A stretch of DNA of 64,000 bases from DATGUN01 sp035301285 (GCA_035301285.1 DATGUN010000088.1:1-64000), one strand, 5' to 3'; counted from the stretch's first letter, positions 8,301 to 17,989 are shown. Notes: generated by a model from the letters alone, not told the origin. Numbers and translations are program-made.

Positions 8301-10820
8301 ATGGCAGGAGTATTGACGAAAATATTTGGAGATGGCAACAAAAAACGGTTGAATAAGCTGAATAAGAAAGTTGACCTTATAGATGCATTAGAAGAACAAT
8401 ATGAAGCATTGTCAGATGATGATTTGAAAAATAAAACGGCAGAGTTCAAGGAACGTTATGAAAACGGCGAAACATTGGATGATTTAATGGTTGAAGCCTA
8501 TGCCGTTGTACGTGAAGCGTCGAAACGTGTATTGAATATGCGGCCTTTCAAAGTCCAACTCGTAGGGGCGATTGCCCTGCACGAAGGAAATATAGCCGAA
8601 ATGAAAACAGGGGAAGGTAAAACCCTTGCTTCAACAATGCCGGCATATTTAAATGCGATTTCCGGTAAAGGAGTTCATATTGTTACGGTAAACGACTATC
8701 TCGCAAGTCGTGATGCGGAAGAAATGGGCGTGTTGTATGAATTTCTTGGGTTGACAGTTGGCTTGAATGGTAATGGATTATCCAAAGAAGAAAAGAAAGA
8801 AGCGTATGATTGTGATATTACGTATGGAACCAATAATGAATACGGTTTTGATTATCTGCGGGATAATATGGTTCTCTACAAAGAGCAAATGGTCCAACGT
8901 CCACTCAATTATGCAATCATTGACGAGGTGGACTCCATTTTAATCGATGAAGCTCGGACACCCTTGATTATTTCCGGTTCAGCGCGCAAATCGGCCTCAT
9001 TGTATCAACAGGCGAATTCTTTTGTCGCGACTTTGCAGAAGGAAGAGGATTATTCATACGATGTCAAGACAAAAGGCGTGCAGTTGACTGAAAAGGGAAT
9101 GGATAAAGCTGAGCGTTACTTCGGTGTTGAAAACCTATTTGATTTGGACCATGTGTCATTAACACATCATATTAATCAAGCGTTAAAAGCACATGCTTCC
9201 ATGCATCGTGATACAGATTATGTTGTGGAAGAAGGTGAAGTGGTCATCGTCGATCAATTCACAGGTCGGAAAATGAAGGGAAGACGTTACAGTGATGGTC
9301 TTCATCAGGCAATAGAAGCCAAAGAAGGTATGCAAATACAGAATGAGAGCATGACACTGGCTTCGATTACCTTCCAGAATTTCTTCCGAATGTATAATAA
9401 ACTGGCAGGTATGACGGGTACTGCTAAAACAGAGGAAGAAGAATTCCGTAATATTTATAATATGGACGTTATTGCAATACCAACAAATAAACCTATTGTT
9501 CGCGCTGATAACGCCGATATGATCTATAAATCGATGGATGGTAAATTCCATGCAGTCGTCAAAAATATTAAAGAACGTTATGAAAATGGACAGCCGGTAC
9601 TGGTTGGTACAGTAGCAGTTGAAACGTCTGAGTTGATTTCGAAAATGTTGACGAAAGCCGGAGTGAAACATAATGTTCTTAACGCCAAAAACCATTACCG
9701 AGAAGCCGAGATCATTGAAAATGCCGGCCAAAAGCACGCTGTCACCATCGCAACGAATATGGCTGGCCGTGGGACTGACATTAAGTTGGGAGATGGTGTC
9801 AAAGAGGTTGGCGGTTTAGCCGTCATCGGTACAGAACGACATGAATCACGACGTATTGACAATCAGTTACGTGGTCGTTCCGGACGTCAAGGCGATCCTG
9901 GTTTATCACAATTCTATCTATCCATGGAAGATGAATTGATGCGTCGTTTCGGTTCGGATAATTTACGTTCCATGATGGAAAAACTCGGAATGGATGATGA
10001 TCAACCAATTGAGAGCCGGATGGTCTCACGTGCCGTTGAATCAGCACAGAAACGAGTTGAAGGGAATAACTTCGACGCACGTAAAACAGTACTATCATAT
10101 GATGACGTACTGCGAGAACAACGGGAAATCATTTATAAACAACGTTTTGATGTTATTGAGTCTGATGGTGACGATTTACGTGAAATCATCGAAAACATGA
10201 TCGTATCGACGTTGGAACGTGTCGTCGCAAGCCATACTCAGGATGATACGGAAGAGGATTGGGATTTAAAATCCATTGAAGAATATTTGCATGGTAATCT
10301 GCTGGAACCCGAAGATATCACTGTAAATGATCTTAAAGGCAAAGATCCTGAAGAGATGACAGATTTGATCATGGCGAAAGTTAGGGAACGATATAATGAA
10401 AAAGAAGAGGAACTTACTGAAGAACAAATGCATGAGTTCGAAAAAGTAATTCTTCTCCGTACAGTGGACACGAAATGGATGGATCATATCGACCAAATGG
10501 ATCAACTGCGTCAAGGTATTCATCTGCGGGCATACGGCCAAAACGATCCGTTGCAGGAGTATCAAACGGAAGGCTTTCAAATGTTCGAGGAAATGGTTGC
10601 CGCTATTGAAGAGGAAGTCGCTAAATATGTCATGAAAGCACAGATACGCGAAAACTTGCAACGTCAGGAGGTTGCCAAAAATACCCAGGCGGTTTCTGGT
10701 GATGACCAGGAAAATAAGAAAAAGAGCCGAAAACCATTTGTGAAAAAAGAACGTGTCGGCAGAAATGATCCATGTCCATGTGGCAGTGGGAAAAAATACA
10801 AAAATTGCCACGGGCAGTAA
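8301..10820 (+). CDS. secA: preprotein translocase ATPase SecA
   Basis: SecA drives secretory proteins through SecYEG with ATP. The 839-residue protein is a full-length SecA1. It shows Walker A in MKTGEGKTLA near residue 101, the DEAD-type box IIDEVDSILIDEARTPLIISG, the arginine-finger helicase region GRSGRQGDPG, and the C-terminal SecB/lipid-binding zinc motif DPCPCGSGKKYKNCHG. The ATG stands behind TGGAGGAG. prfB follows after 107 bases, the same order as in B. subtilis and many Firmicutes. Confidence 0.98.
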   Translation: MAGVLTKIFGDGNKKRLNKLNKKVDLIDALEEQYEALSDDDLKNKTAEFKERYENGETLDDLMVEAYAVVREASKRVLNMRPFKVQLVGAIALHEGNIAEMKTGEGKTLASTMPAYLNAISGKGVHIVTVNDYLASRDAEEMGVLYEFLGLTVGLNGNGLSKEEKKEAYDCDITYGTNNEYGFDYLRDNMVLYKEQMVQRPLNYAIIDEVDSILIDEARTPLIISGSARKSASLYQQANSFVATLQKEEDYSYDVKTKGVQLTEKGMDKAERYFGVENLFDLDHVSLTHHINQALKAHASMHRDTDYVVEEGEVVIVDQFTGRKMKGRRYSDGLHQAIEAKEGMQIQNESMTLASITFQNFFRMYNKLAGMTGTAKTEEEEFRNIYNMDVIAIPTNKPIVRADNADMIYKSMDGKFHAVVKNIKERYENGQPVLVGTVAVETSELISKMLTKAGVKHNVLNAKNHYREAEIIENAGQKHAVTIATNMAGRGTDIKLGDGVKEVGGLAVIGTERHESRRIDNQLRGRSGRQGDPGLSQFYLSMEDELMRRFGSDNLRSMMEKLGMDDDQPIESRMVSRAVESAQKRVEGNNFDARKTVLSYDDVLREQREIIYKQRFDVIESDGDDLREIIENMIVSTLERVVASHTQDDTEEDWDLKSIEEYLHGNLLEPEDITVNDLKGKDPEEMTDLIMAKVRERYNEKEEELTEEQMHEFEKVILLRTVDTKWMDHIDQMDQLRQGIHLRAYGQNDPLQEYQTEGFQMFEEMVAAIEEEVAKYVMKAQIRENLQRQEVAKNTQAVSGDDQENKKKSRKPFVKKERVGRNDPCPCGSGKKYKNCHGQ

Positions 10821-10927
10821 TTTGAGATACGAATGTCAAACACCTTCTCTTGACGGGTTTGACGGATGTTTTCACTTATTAACAAAATCAATAAGTAGCC
10901 GAACATTAATAACAGAGGTGGATAAAC

Positions 10928-12032
10928 ATGGAGTTAACTGAAGTAAGATCAGAATTAGATAAAATGGCAGCGCGTATTGCGGATTTCAGGGGGTCTCTTT
11001 GACCTGGATGCCAAGAAAGAAGAGATTAGCAACCTGGAAAAGGAAATGGCGGTTCCCGAGTTTTGGGATGACAATAAAAAGGCAGAAAAAGTGATTGCAG
11101 AGACAAATCGTTTGAAACAATATGTGAATCAATTCGATGAACTGGATGAACAGATGGATAATTTGTTTGTATCATATGAACTTGTCAAAGAAGAAAATGA
11201 TCATGAACTCTTTGAAGAAATGGAAGAAGAAACATCAATACTGCAAGAGAAAATCAATCAATTCGAATTACAGATGTTATTGAGTGATCCCTATGATGCG
11301 AATAATGCTATCCTGGAACTTCACCCGGGTGCCGGTGGGACTGAATCACAGGATTGGGCAAGCATCCTTTTGAGAATGTATCAAAGGTATGCTGATCATA
11401 AACATTATACAATCGAGACATTGAACTACTTGCCGGGCGATGAAGCAGGTGTTAAAAGTGTTACATTGCTTATCAAGGGACACAATGCTTACGGCCATTT
11501 AAAAGCGGAAAAAGGTGTTCATCGGCTAGTGAGAATTTCGCCGTTCGATTCTTCCGGCAGGCGCCATACGTCATTTGTTTCTTGTGATGTGTTGCCTGAA
11601 ATAACAGATGATGTGGACATCGATATCCAAAATGAAGATTTGAAAATCGATACGTATCGGTCGAGTGGTGCGGGTGGACAGCATGTCAATACAACAGACT
11701 CTGCCGTACGGATTACACATATCCCTACCAATATTATTGTGACTTGCCAGAATGAACGCTCGCAAATAAAAAATCGTGAGTCTGCCATGAAAATGCTGAA
11801 GTCAAAATTGTATCAAATGGAAATCGAACGTCAACAGGAAGAATTGGCCAACCTTAGAGGCGAACAAAAAGAAATCGGTTGGGGAAGTCAAATCCGTTCT
11901 TACGTTTTTCATCCATATACAATGGTTAAAGACCATCGTACAAATGTAGAGGCGGGGAATGCACAAGGCGTTATCGATGGTGATTTAGATCCGTTTATCG
12001 ACGCCTTTCTACGCTCACACATAAATGAATGA
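10928..12032 (+). CDS. prfB: peptide chain release factor 2 with programmed +1 frameshift
   Basis: RF2 releases peptides at UGA and UAA. The coding sequence is 10928-10999 joined to 11001-12032, giving 367 residues. Twenty-four zero-frame codons (MELTEVRSELDK onward) end at CTT followed by in-frame TGA at 11000-11002. An AGGGGG Shine-Dalgarno-like element lies just upstream. A +1 slip on CTTT gives GAC and enters the long frame, the classic RF2 autoregulatory site. The catalytic GGQ motif is in RSSGAGGQHVNTTDSAVR. Start ATG 10928 follows AGAGGTGG. A gene finder that begins at an internal start such as 10977 misses the N-terminus. Confidence 0.97.
10987..11003 (+). promoter_or_regulatory. RF2 programmed frameshift site
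   Basis: The sequence CAGGGGGTCTCTTTGAC contains the ribosome-pairing AGGGGG, the slippery CTT T and the TGA stop. When RF2 is scarce the ribosome pauses at TGA and slips +1, restoring RF2 synthesis. The layout matches the mechanism established for E. coli and most bacterial prfB genes. Confidence 0.96.
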
Positions 12033-12043
12033 TCGAAAACAGG

Positions 12044-12073
12044 AAATCCATGCACACAGCATGGATTTTTTAG
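12044..12073 (+). terminator. terminator of prfB
   Basis: AAATCCATGC and GCATGGATTT form a ten-base stem with a five-base loop and a T tail right after the prfB stop codon. Confidence 0.92.
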
Positions 12074-12220
12074 GTAAGATTTATATTTCATATATGAAAA
12101 TGTCATTTCAGACATTGAAATAAAATCTCACGAATTTGACACAATTTGTCAATCTGTTGATGTGCTTATGTTTGATGGGCTTAAAGTGTATGAAATCCCT
12201 TCTCGCTGTGCTTTAAAAGG

Positions 12221-12249
12221 TTTTGAAAAAGATTGAACTTGAGTATAAT
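12221..12249 (+). promoter_or_regulatory. candidate promoter of the cytochrome c gene
   Basis: A perfect TATAAT lies at 12244-12249. Possible -35 elements are TTTTGA at 12221 with a 17-base spacer or TTGAAA at 12223 with a 15-base spacer. Transcription would start about 30 bases before the start codon at 12284. Confidence 0.5.
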
Positions 12250-12283
12250 AGAATTCGAATACATCGTATAGGGGGGAAACAAA

Positions 12284-12679
12284 ATGAAGAAATGGTTATT
12301 TGCCGTTTTACTTGGTACAATGCTTGTTTTGGGCGCTTGTGGCGGGGATGATAACGCCGATGATAACGCTGCAAATGATGACAATGCAACAGAAGAAAAC
12401 GCCAACGATAACAACAATGCAGCAAATAATGAAAATGATAATGGTGACTCTGTAGATACCGCTGCAGCTGAGGACGTGTTCGAAAGTAACTGTGCCAGCT
12501 GTCACGGTAATGATCTATCCGGAGGTGCCGGTCCTGATCTGACATCCATCGGTAGCGATTATGATGCTGATGAAATTGCAGATATTATCGAAAACGGTAC
12601 AGATAACGGTATGCCGGGTGGACTTGTATCAGGTGATGATCTAGATCTACTCGCTGATTGGCTATCCGATATGAAATAA
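12284..12679 (+). CDS. cccB: membrane-anchored cytochrome c-551 lipoprotein
   Basis: This small extracellular c-type cytochrome probably passes electrons to a terminal oxidase. The protein has 131 residues: a lipoprotein signal ending LVLGAC with Cys19 lipidated, an Asn/Asp-rich low-complexity tether (about residues 20-62), then a cytochrome c domain. Heme is attached at Cys70 and Cys73 with His74 as ligand (CASCH), and Met110 in NGMPGG is the likely second axial ligand. cccB occupies the same place after prfB in B. subtilis. The very acidic tether would suit a salt-adapted cell surface. Confidence 0.92.
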   Translation: MKKWLFAVLLGTMLVLGACGGDDNADDNAANDDNATEENANDNNNAANNENDNGDSVDTAAAEDVFESNCASCHGNDLSGGAGPDLTSIGSDYDADEIADIIENGTDNGMPGGLVSGDDLDLLADWLSDMK

Positions 12680-12687
12680 AAAAAATA

Positions 12688-12731
12688 AAAAAAACCTGGT
12701 TATCCGATAACATATTGGAACCAGGTTTTTC
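12688..12731 (+). terminator. terminator after the cytochrome c gene
   Basis: AAAAACCTGGTT and AACCAGGTTTTT form the stem around a 17-base loop. Flanking A and T tracts make it potentially bidirectional. Confidence 0.88.
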
Positions 12732-13063
12732 TGTGCTCAAAAATCAGATGATCTTTTTAAATAGGTAGAAATACAGATGCCAGATATTCTTCTTAGTCAC
12801 CATCCAGTCATCGACACGGAAATGCAAATATAGATGATCAGGTAACCCTCCAACTATTTCCTCTCATTGTTACAAAAACAATACATGATTCCAGTGGAAC
12901 CCACTTTTTGAAATACAAATGTAATAATTTTAGGAGCAAAAAGTGTGCTGAAAGATGTTATAATAAGTAGAAATTGCATTTTCTATGCAGTTTCTAAAAT
13001 ACAAAGATATGAAGAAATCGACAATAATGGGCGATAACAAAAATGATAAAGGTGATACATAAT
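12732..13063 (+). promoter_or_regulatory. ftsE upstream region with extended -10 promoter
   Basis: No gene is visible in this stretch. TGTTATAAT (TATAAT at 12959-12964 with an upstream TG) is an extended -10 element without a clear -35, placing transcription about 90 bases before ftsE. A small hairpin (TGCAT with ATGCA around 12978-12992) lies in the leader. Confidence 0.4.
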
Positions 13064-13750
13064 ATGATTTTTATGAAAGATGTATATAAAAAATACGCGA
13101 ACGGCGTTACGGCATTGAATGGAATCGATGTCGATATCGATCAAGGTGAATTTGTTTATGTTGTCGGCCCCAGTGGTGCCGGTAAGTCGACGTTTATCAA
13201 ATTGATCTACCGCGAAGAAAAAGTAACTGAAGGTACCGTCATTATCAATGATATAAATATTAATGAATTGAAAGAACGAAAAGTCCCTTATTTAAGGCGG
13301 GATATTGGTGTTATTTTTCAGGATTTCAAATTATTGCCTAAACTGACAGTCTATGAAAATATCGCTTATGCTTTGGAAGTTATTGGCGAATCCCCCCGTA
13401 CGATACGTAAACGGGTTATGGAAGTACTCGAGATTGTCGGTTTAAAAAACAAAGCACGATTTATACCTGATGAACTTTCGGGTGGTGAACAGCAACGTGT
13501 ATCCATCGCACGTGCAATTGTCAATCACCCAAAAATTGTCATTGCCGATGAGCCGACAGGGAATTTGGATCCTAAAACATCCAGTGGACTCATGGATACG
13601 TTTGAAGAAATAAATAATCGCGGAACAACAATCATCATGGCAACACATAGTAAAGAGATTGTGAATACAATCAAAAATCGCGTCATTGCTATTGAAGATG
13701 GACTTATTGTCCGTGACGAACACCGGGGTGAATACGGTTATGAAGTTTAG
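13064..13750 (+). CDS. ftsE: cell division ABC transporter ATPase FtsE
   Basis: FtsE is the ATPase of the FtsEX complex, which activates peptidoglycan hydrolases across the membrane rather than moving a solute. The 228 residues equal the B. subtilis length. Walker A is GPSGAGKS (residues 35-42), the Q-loop region is FQDFKLLPKLT, the ABC signature is LSGGEQQR and Walker B is VIADEPTGNLD. I chose ATG 13064 because it follows AAAGGTGATAC. The longer frame from 13043 contains this ribosome binding site. Its end overlaps ftsX by 11 bases. Confidence 0.95.
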   Translation: MIFMKDVYKKYANGVTALNGIDVDIDQGEFVYVVGPSGAGKSTFIKLIYREEKVTEGTVIINDININELKERKVPYLRRDIGVIFQDFKLLPKLTVYENIAYALEVIGESPRTIRKRVMEVLEIVGLKNKARFIPDELSGGEQQRVSIARAIVNHPKIVIADEPTGNLDPKTSSGLMDTFEEINNRGTTIIMATHSKEIVNTIKNRVIAIEDGLIVRDEHRGEYGYEV

Positions 13751-14624
13751 AACGTTGTTACGTCATATGCGGGAAGCCTTCCGAAGCATATTCAGGAATG
13801 GGTGGATGACATTTGCTTCTGTAGGCGCCGTCACTGTGACATTAATATTAGTTGGTGGCTTTTTGGCATTGTTGTTGAACCTTAATCAAATGGCAGACAA
13901 TATTGAAGAAGATGTCGAAGTTAAGGTATTTATCGATTTGACAGCGGATGAAGACCAAATAACGGCCTTGGGCGACGACATTAAACAGATGGACAAGGTC
14001 AAATCCGTTGTATTTTCATCCAAAGATGATGAGTTGGAACATCTGGTTGAAAGTATGGGTTCTGCATGGAAACTGTTTGAACAGGATAACCCTCTGAATC
14101 ATGCTTATATCGTCAGGGCACAAAATCCGACTGATACAAAGGAAATAGCAGGTAAGATAGGTAAGTTCGATAATGTAGAAAGCGTCGATTACGGCGAAAC
14201 CGTTACGAAGAATCTATTTTCATTCAACAAATATGCTAGAACAATAGGATTGGTATTGATTATAGGGCTAGTGTTCACAGCCGTTTTCTTGATATCAAAC
14301 ACAATTAAATTAACGATTATGGCTCGCCGAAGGGAAATAGGAATCATGAAACTTGTAGGGGCGACAAACGGATTTATAAGATGGCCATTTTTCATTGAAG
14401 GTCTTTTCTTAGGTGTTTTGGGCTCCGTTATTCCGGTAGCAGGAATATTAATAGGCTATAGCTATCTGGAACAGAGTGTCACTGCTAAAATCAATTTGGA
14501 TTTCATTGAGTTTTTACCATTTAATCCATTCGCTTGGCAACTGTCGTTGATCATCCTGGGTATTGGTGCATTCATAGGTGTTTGGGGAAGCGTTATGAGT
14601 GTCCGTAAGTTTTTAAAAGTTTAA
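13740..14624 (+). CDS. ftsX: cell division protein FtsX
   Basis: FtsX is the membrane partner of FtsE; its extracellular loop contacts a hydrolase and gates its activity. The 294 residues begin MKFRTLLRHMREAFRSIFRNGW. One membrane helix lies near residues 22-45, then a large extracellular domain of about 110 residues, then three helices in the FtsX permease domain (IGLVLIIGLVFTAVF, FFIEGLFLGVLGSVI, LIILGIGAFIGVWG). ATG 13740 lies inside the ftsE coding end. The frame upstream of it is just ftsE read out of frame. The next gene encodes a murein hydrolase, the expected FtsEX target. Confidence 0.95.
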   Translation: MKFRTLLRHMREAFRSIFRNGWMTFASVGAVTVTLILVGGFLALLLNLNQMADNIEEDVEVKVFIDLTADEDQITALGDDIKQMDKVKSVVFSSKDDELEHLVESMGSAWKLFEQDNPLNHAYIVRAQNPTDTKEIAGKIGKFDNVESVDYGETVTKNLFSFNKYARTIGLVLIIGLVFTAVFLISNTIKLTIMARRREIGIMKLVGATNGFIRWPFFIEGLFLGVLGSVIPVAGILIGYSYLEQSVTAKINLDFIEFLPFNPFAWQLSLIILGIGAFIGVWGSVMSVRKFLKV

Positions 14625-14662
14625 ACATACAGACTGGGAAATATCGAGAAAGGGGAATACGG

Positions 14663-16195
14663 ATGAGGAACTTTTTACCATATATCGTCATGACATCATT
14701 CATCGTCATGTTGAGTCTAGCAAGCGCTACAGAAATAGCTGCAGATGATATTGATGATGCTGAAAACGATATTGATGCAGCCGAGGAGAAATTAAAAGAG
14801 TATGAGAAAGATAAACAGGAACTTGAGGAAAAGAAAAACGAGATAAGCGATGATAAAAATGACACGGATGAAAAACTTGATAAAAATAAGTCCAAACAAG
14901 ATACTGTTTTAGGTGAAATTGATGCGATTGATGAGGATTTGTCAGAAACTGAATCGGAAATCAAAACAAAAGAAAAAGATATTGAGAAAACAACAGAAGA
15001 AATCAAGGAGCTTGAAAACCGTATCGAAGAATTAAAAGAGAAAATTGTAGAAACAAAAAAAGATATTAAAATCAAGAAAGAGAAAATCAAGAAACGAGAA
15101 GAACTCCTTAAAGATCGCCTGCGTGCCTTTCAAAAAAGCGGTGGAAATTCGAAATACATAGAAGTCATTTTGGGTTCAGAGAGTTTCGGAGATTTTCTCA
15201 GTAGGTCCTCGGCAGTAAGTACGATTATGGATCAAGATGAAAATATCATGGAAGAGTATACAGCGGAAAAGAAAGAATTAGAAGAATTAAAAACAGAAGT
15301 GGAAGATAAGAAAGAAGAAGTGACTGTCAGCAAGGAAGAAGTCGTAGAAAACAAGAATGCTCTTGAATCACAGAAAGATGATCTGGTTGCATTAGAATCA
15401 CAACTCGATGATCAACGTTCCGAAAAAGAATCATTGCAAGCTAAATTGGAAGAAGAAGAGGGAGACCTGGAAGATCATCAGATGACGCTTGAGGAGCAAG
15501 AACAAGTCATGAGTGATCAGGCTTCCATTATTGCTCAAGCGGAAGAGGAAGCGAAACAGTCAAAAGCGAATGCTGAAAGTGAAAAGGAAAATCTGCAAAG
15601 GTTAGCTGAAAAAGAAAGAAAAAAACAGGAAGCAAGAGAGGCACAGAAAGCCCAAGAAGCACAAGAGGCTCAAGAAGCCCAAGAAACTCAAGAATCACAG
15701 GAAACTCAAGCATCCGAAGAATCTCAAGAAGTTCAAGAAACACCAGATCCTGAACCAAAAGAAAGCACTGAAGAAAATAGTGCTCCAAGTGGCAACGGGA
15801 CTCTTAACTGGCCTGTTGATGGCGGCATCAGTATATCATCTCCTTATGGTCCTAGAGATCTTGATGGGAATTCTTTCCACTACGGCATGGATATCGCCAA
15901 GCCTAACGGAACGCCTATAAATGCTGCTGCGTCAGGTGTGGTAACTAGAGCGGGAAATTCTCCTTCATATGGAAATGTTGTATATATCTACCATGCTGAT
16001 TTGGGATTGACAACCGTTTATGCACACATGGCCTCGGCACCTAATGTTTCAGCTGGTTCCAAAGTAAGTGCCGGAGATACACTCGGTCAGGTCGGAAACA
16101 CCGGTCATTCGTTCGGTGATCATCTTCATTTTGAAGTCCATGATGGTGAATGGTCCTATCGTGGAGGTGTAGATCCTGCGCCATATATGCCTTGA
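14663..16195 (+). CDS. coiled-coil M23 murein endopeptidase next to FtsEX
   Basis: The product is a predicted secreted peptidoglycan endopeptidase of EnvC/LytM type. The 510 residues contain a signal peptide (cleavage near residue 26 after LASATEIA), a long charged coiled coil (about residues 29-310), a Gln/Glu/Ala repeat (about 325-360), and a C-terminal M23 domain. The zinc and catalytic residues are all present: His406 and Asp410 in HYGMD, His455 in YAHM, and His487 with His489 in HLHFE. The domain should therefore be active, unlike the degenerate E. coli EnvC activator. It begins 38 bases after ftsX, so FtsEX probably controls it through the coiled coil. Confidence 0.9.
   Translation: MRNFLPYIVMTSFIVMLSLASATEIAADDIDDAENDIDAAEEKLKEYEKDKQELEEKKNEISDDKNDTDEKLDKNKSKQDTVLGEIDAIDEDLSETESEIKTKEKDIEKTTEEIKELENRIEELKEKIVETKKDIKIKKEKIKKREELLKDRLRAFQKSGGNSKYIEVILGSESFGDFLSRSSAVSTIMDQDENIMEEYTAEKKELEELKTEVEDKKEEVTVSKEEVVENKNALESQKDDLVALESQLDDQRSEKESLQAKLEEEEGDLEDHQMTLEEQEQVMSDQASIIAQAEEEAKQSKANAESEKENLQRLAEKERKKQEAREAQKAQEAQEAQEAQETQESQETQASEESQEVQETPDPEPKESTEENSAPSGNGTLNWPVDGGISISSPYGPRDLDGNSFHYGMDIAKPNGTPINAAASGVVTRAGNSPSYGNVVYIYHADLGLTTVYAHMASAPNVSAGSKVSAGDTLGQVGNTGHSFGDHLHFEVHDGEWSYRGGVDPAPYMP
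15641..15741 (+). repeat. Ala-Gln-Glu coding repeat in the M23 gene
   Basis: A degenerate nine-base repeat (GCN CAA GAR and variants) encodes about ten AQE/TQE/SQE triplets. It links the coiled coil to the enzymatic domain and is the kind of tract that can change length by slippage. Confidence 0.8.
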
Positions 16196-16242
16196 TAAAA
16201 GACGGCATAAATAGTTGCAATTCGTTTATAAAATCGATACCA

Positions 16243-16282
16243 TTAAAAGCATCGCACAAAAACGTGTGATGCTTTTAAATAT
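16243..16282 (+). terminator. hairpin after the M23 gene
   Basis: TTAAAAGCATCGCAC and GTGTGATGCTTTTAA form a 15-base stem with a six-base loop. The T tract lies within the stem, as in many bidirectional hairpins. The remainder of the 308-base gap to ctpB shows no gene. Confidence 0.75.
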
Positions 16283-16503
16283 GTTCTTCTATGTGGTTGC
16301 GATGATCTTTAAAAAGTGAGATAATCATATAATATGTCAGTAGTAAACATACGTGTACATACATATGATTGAATAAAATCGCATTGTTATACATATGGCT
16401 TGTTACTTTTTCTTAAATGAGCAATGGGAATACTGTCTTTATAAAGATGGGCTTGTATCTATGTAAAATTAAATATGAGCCATTAAATGGGGTGACATGG
16501 TAA

Positions 16504-17982
16504 ATGAAGAAACAACATATTATAATACTCTTGGTTTTGGCACTTGTCATTGGTTTTGGTGCCGGATATGCCGGCATGAAAGTTGCCTCATCAAGTGATA
16601 CGGATCATGTAAAAGAACAGGATGATTCGTCTGATAACGATGATTCACCCGAAACGGATGGAAATGAAGAAACAAATGAGGAAGAACCGGAAGATATGGA
16701 TAAGGTAGTCAATGCCTTCCATCTTATTCAAGATAACTACTTAGAAGGCGCGGATGATGACCAATTGATTGAAGGTGCGATAAAGGGTATGGTCAATTCG
16801 CTTGATGATCCCTATAGTGCTTACATGGATAGTGATTCAATGGGAGAGTTCAATCAATCTATTGAATCATCCTTTGAGGGCATAGGCGCGGAGGTCAGTA
16901 TGGTTGGTGGAAATGTAACCATTATTTCACCAATCAAGGACTCCCCGGCAGAAAAAGAGGGGCTGCGCCCAAATGATCAGATTAAAAGCATTGACGGGGA
17001 GAGCACCTCTGGTCTCGATCTTTATGAAGCTGTTGAAGAAATCCGAGGCGAAAAAGGTTCCGAAGTCGTTATCGAAATCCAACGACCAGGTGTCTCCGAA
17101 CCATTTGAGGTGACATTGACAAGAGATGAGATACCTGTTGAAACAGTTTATTCGGACATGAAAGATGTTGGTGGCAAAAAGACGGGGACACTTGAAATCA
17201 CTTCTTTCGCTGAAAATACCGCTAATGAATTTGAAGAACAGTTGACTGAGTTGGAAGACGATGGAATGGAAGGTTTGGTAATCGATGTGCGCGGGAATCC
17301 GGGTGGTCTGTTGACAGCCGTGGAAGATATTTTAGGTCTATTCGTCCCTGAGGATATGCCCTATTTGCAAATTGAAGATCCTGATGGTAATCAGGAACCA
17401 TTTTATTCAAACCTTGATGAAAAGAAAGAATATCCTATCAGTGTTTTAACCGATGAGGGAAGTGCTTCAGCATCAGAGATTTTGGCGATCGCATTGAAAG
17501 AAATGGGTTATGATACAGTCGGTGAGACAAGTTTTGGAAAAGGAACTGTTCAGAATGCCATTGAAATCGATGATGAAGGTGATACAATCAAGCTGACATA
17601 TTATAAATGGCTATCCCCTGAAGGTGAATGGATCCATGACAAGGGGATCGAGCCGACAATTGAAGTTGAACAACCAGATTATTATTATACCAACCCTGTC
17701 GAGGTTGACGAAGAATTGAAAATCGATCAGGCAAATGACGATGTAAAGAATATCCAGGTTATGCTTGAAGGATTGGGCTTTGAAACAGGGCGGACAGACG
17801 GTTATTTCAATGAAGATACTGAAAAGGCAGTCAAGAAGTTCCAAGAAGATCATGATGACCTTAAAGCGAGCGGTGTTGTTGATGAAAAAACATCTGCAGC
17901 CATCGAAACTGAGATAGTCGAAAAGATACGGGATGGCAAAGACGATCAACAGATGGAAAAAGCACTGGATAGTTTATATTGA
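16504..17982 (+). CDS. ctpB: carboxy-terminal processing protease CtpB
   Basis: CtpB is an S41 protease exported to the envelope; in B. subtilis it cleaves SpoIVFA to trigger sigma-K. The 492 residues show a signal-anchor (about 5-28), an acidic linker, a PDZ domain (about 120-200) and the S41 core. The catalytic serine is Ser322 in GSASASEI, the general base Lys346 lies in FGKGTVQ, and Gln350 completes the triad. A C-terminal peptidoglycan-binding domain runs from about residue 405. It follows the FtsEX cluster as in B. subtilis. A terminator ends it. Confidence 0.95.
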   Translation: MKKQHIIILLVLALVIGFGAGYAGMKVASSSDTDHVKEQDDSSDNDDSPETDGNEETNEEEPEDMDKVVNAFHLIQDNYLEGADDDQLIEGAIKGMVNSLDDPYSAYMDSDSMGEFNQSIESSFEGIGAEVSMVGGNVTIISPIKDSPAEKEGLRPNDQIKSIDGESTSGLDLYEAVEEIRGEKGSEVVIEIQRPGVSEPFEVTLTRDEIPVETVYSDMKDVGGKKTGTLEITSFAENTANEFEEQLTELEDDGMEGLVIDVRGNPGGLLTAVEDILGLFVPEDMPYLQIEDPDGNQEPFYSNLDEKKEYPISVLTDEGSASASEILAIALKEMGYDTVGETSFGKGTVQNAIEIDDEGDTIKLTYYKWLSPEGEWIHDKGIEPTIEVEQPDYYYTNPVEVDEELKIDQANDDVKNIQVMLEGLGFETGRTDGYFNEDTEKAVKKFQEDHDDLKASGVVDEKTSAAIETEIVEKIRDGKDDQQMEKALDSLY

Positions 17983-17989
17983 TCGTGAT

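Noticed and set aside
9183..9737. 184-codon minus-strand frame inside secA
   Set aside because: It lies entirely in a well-supported secA coding region and lacks a family signature.
10928..11002. prfB as a pseudogene because of an early TGA
   Set aside because: The stop is part of the standard RF2 programmed frameshift signal and the remaining frame is intact.
14593..15090. 165-codon minus-strand Ser/Phe-rich frame
   Set aside because: It is the antisense shadow of the Lys/Glu-rich coiled coil of the M23 gene.
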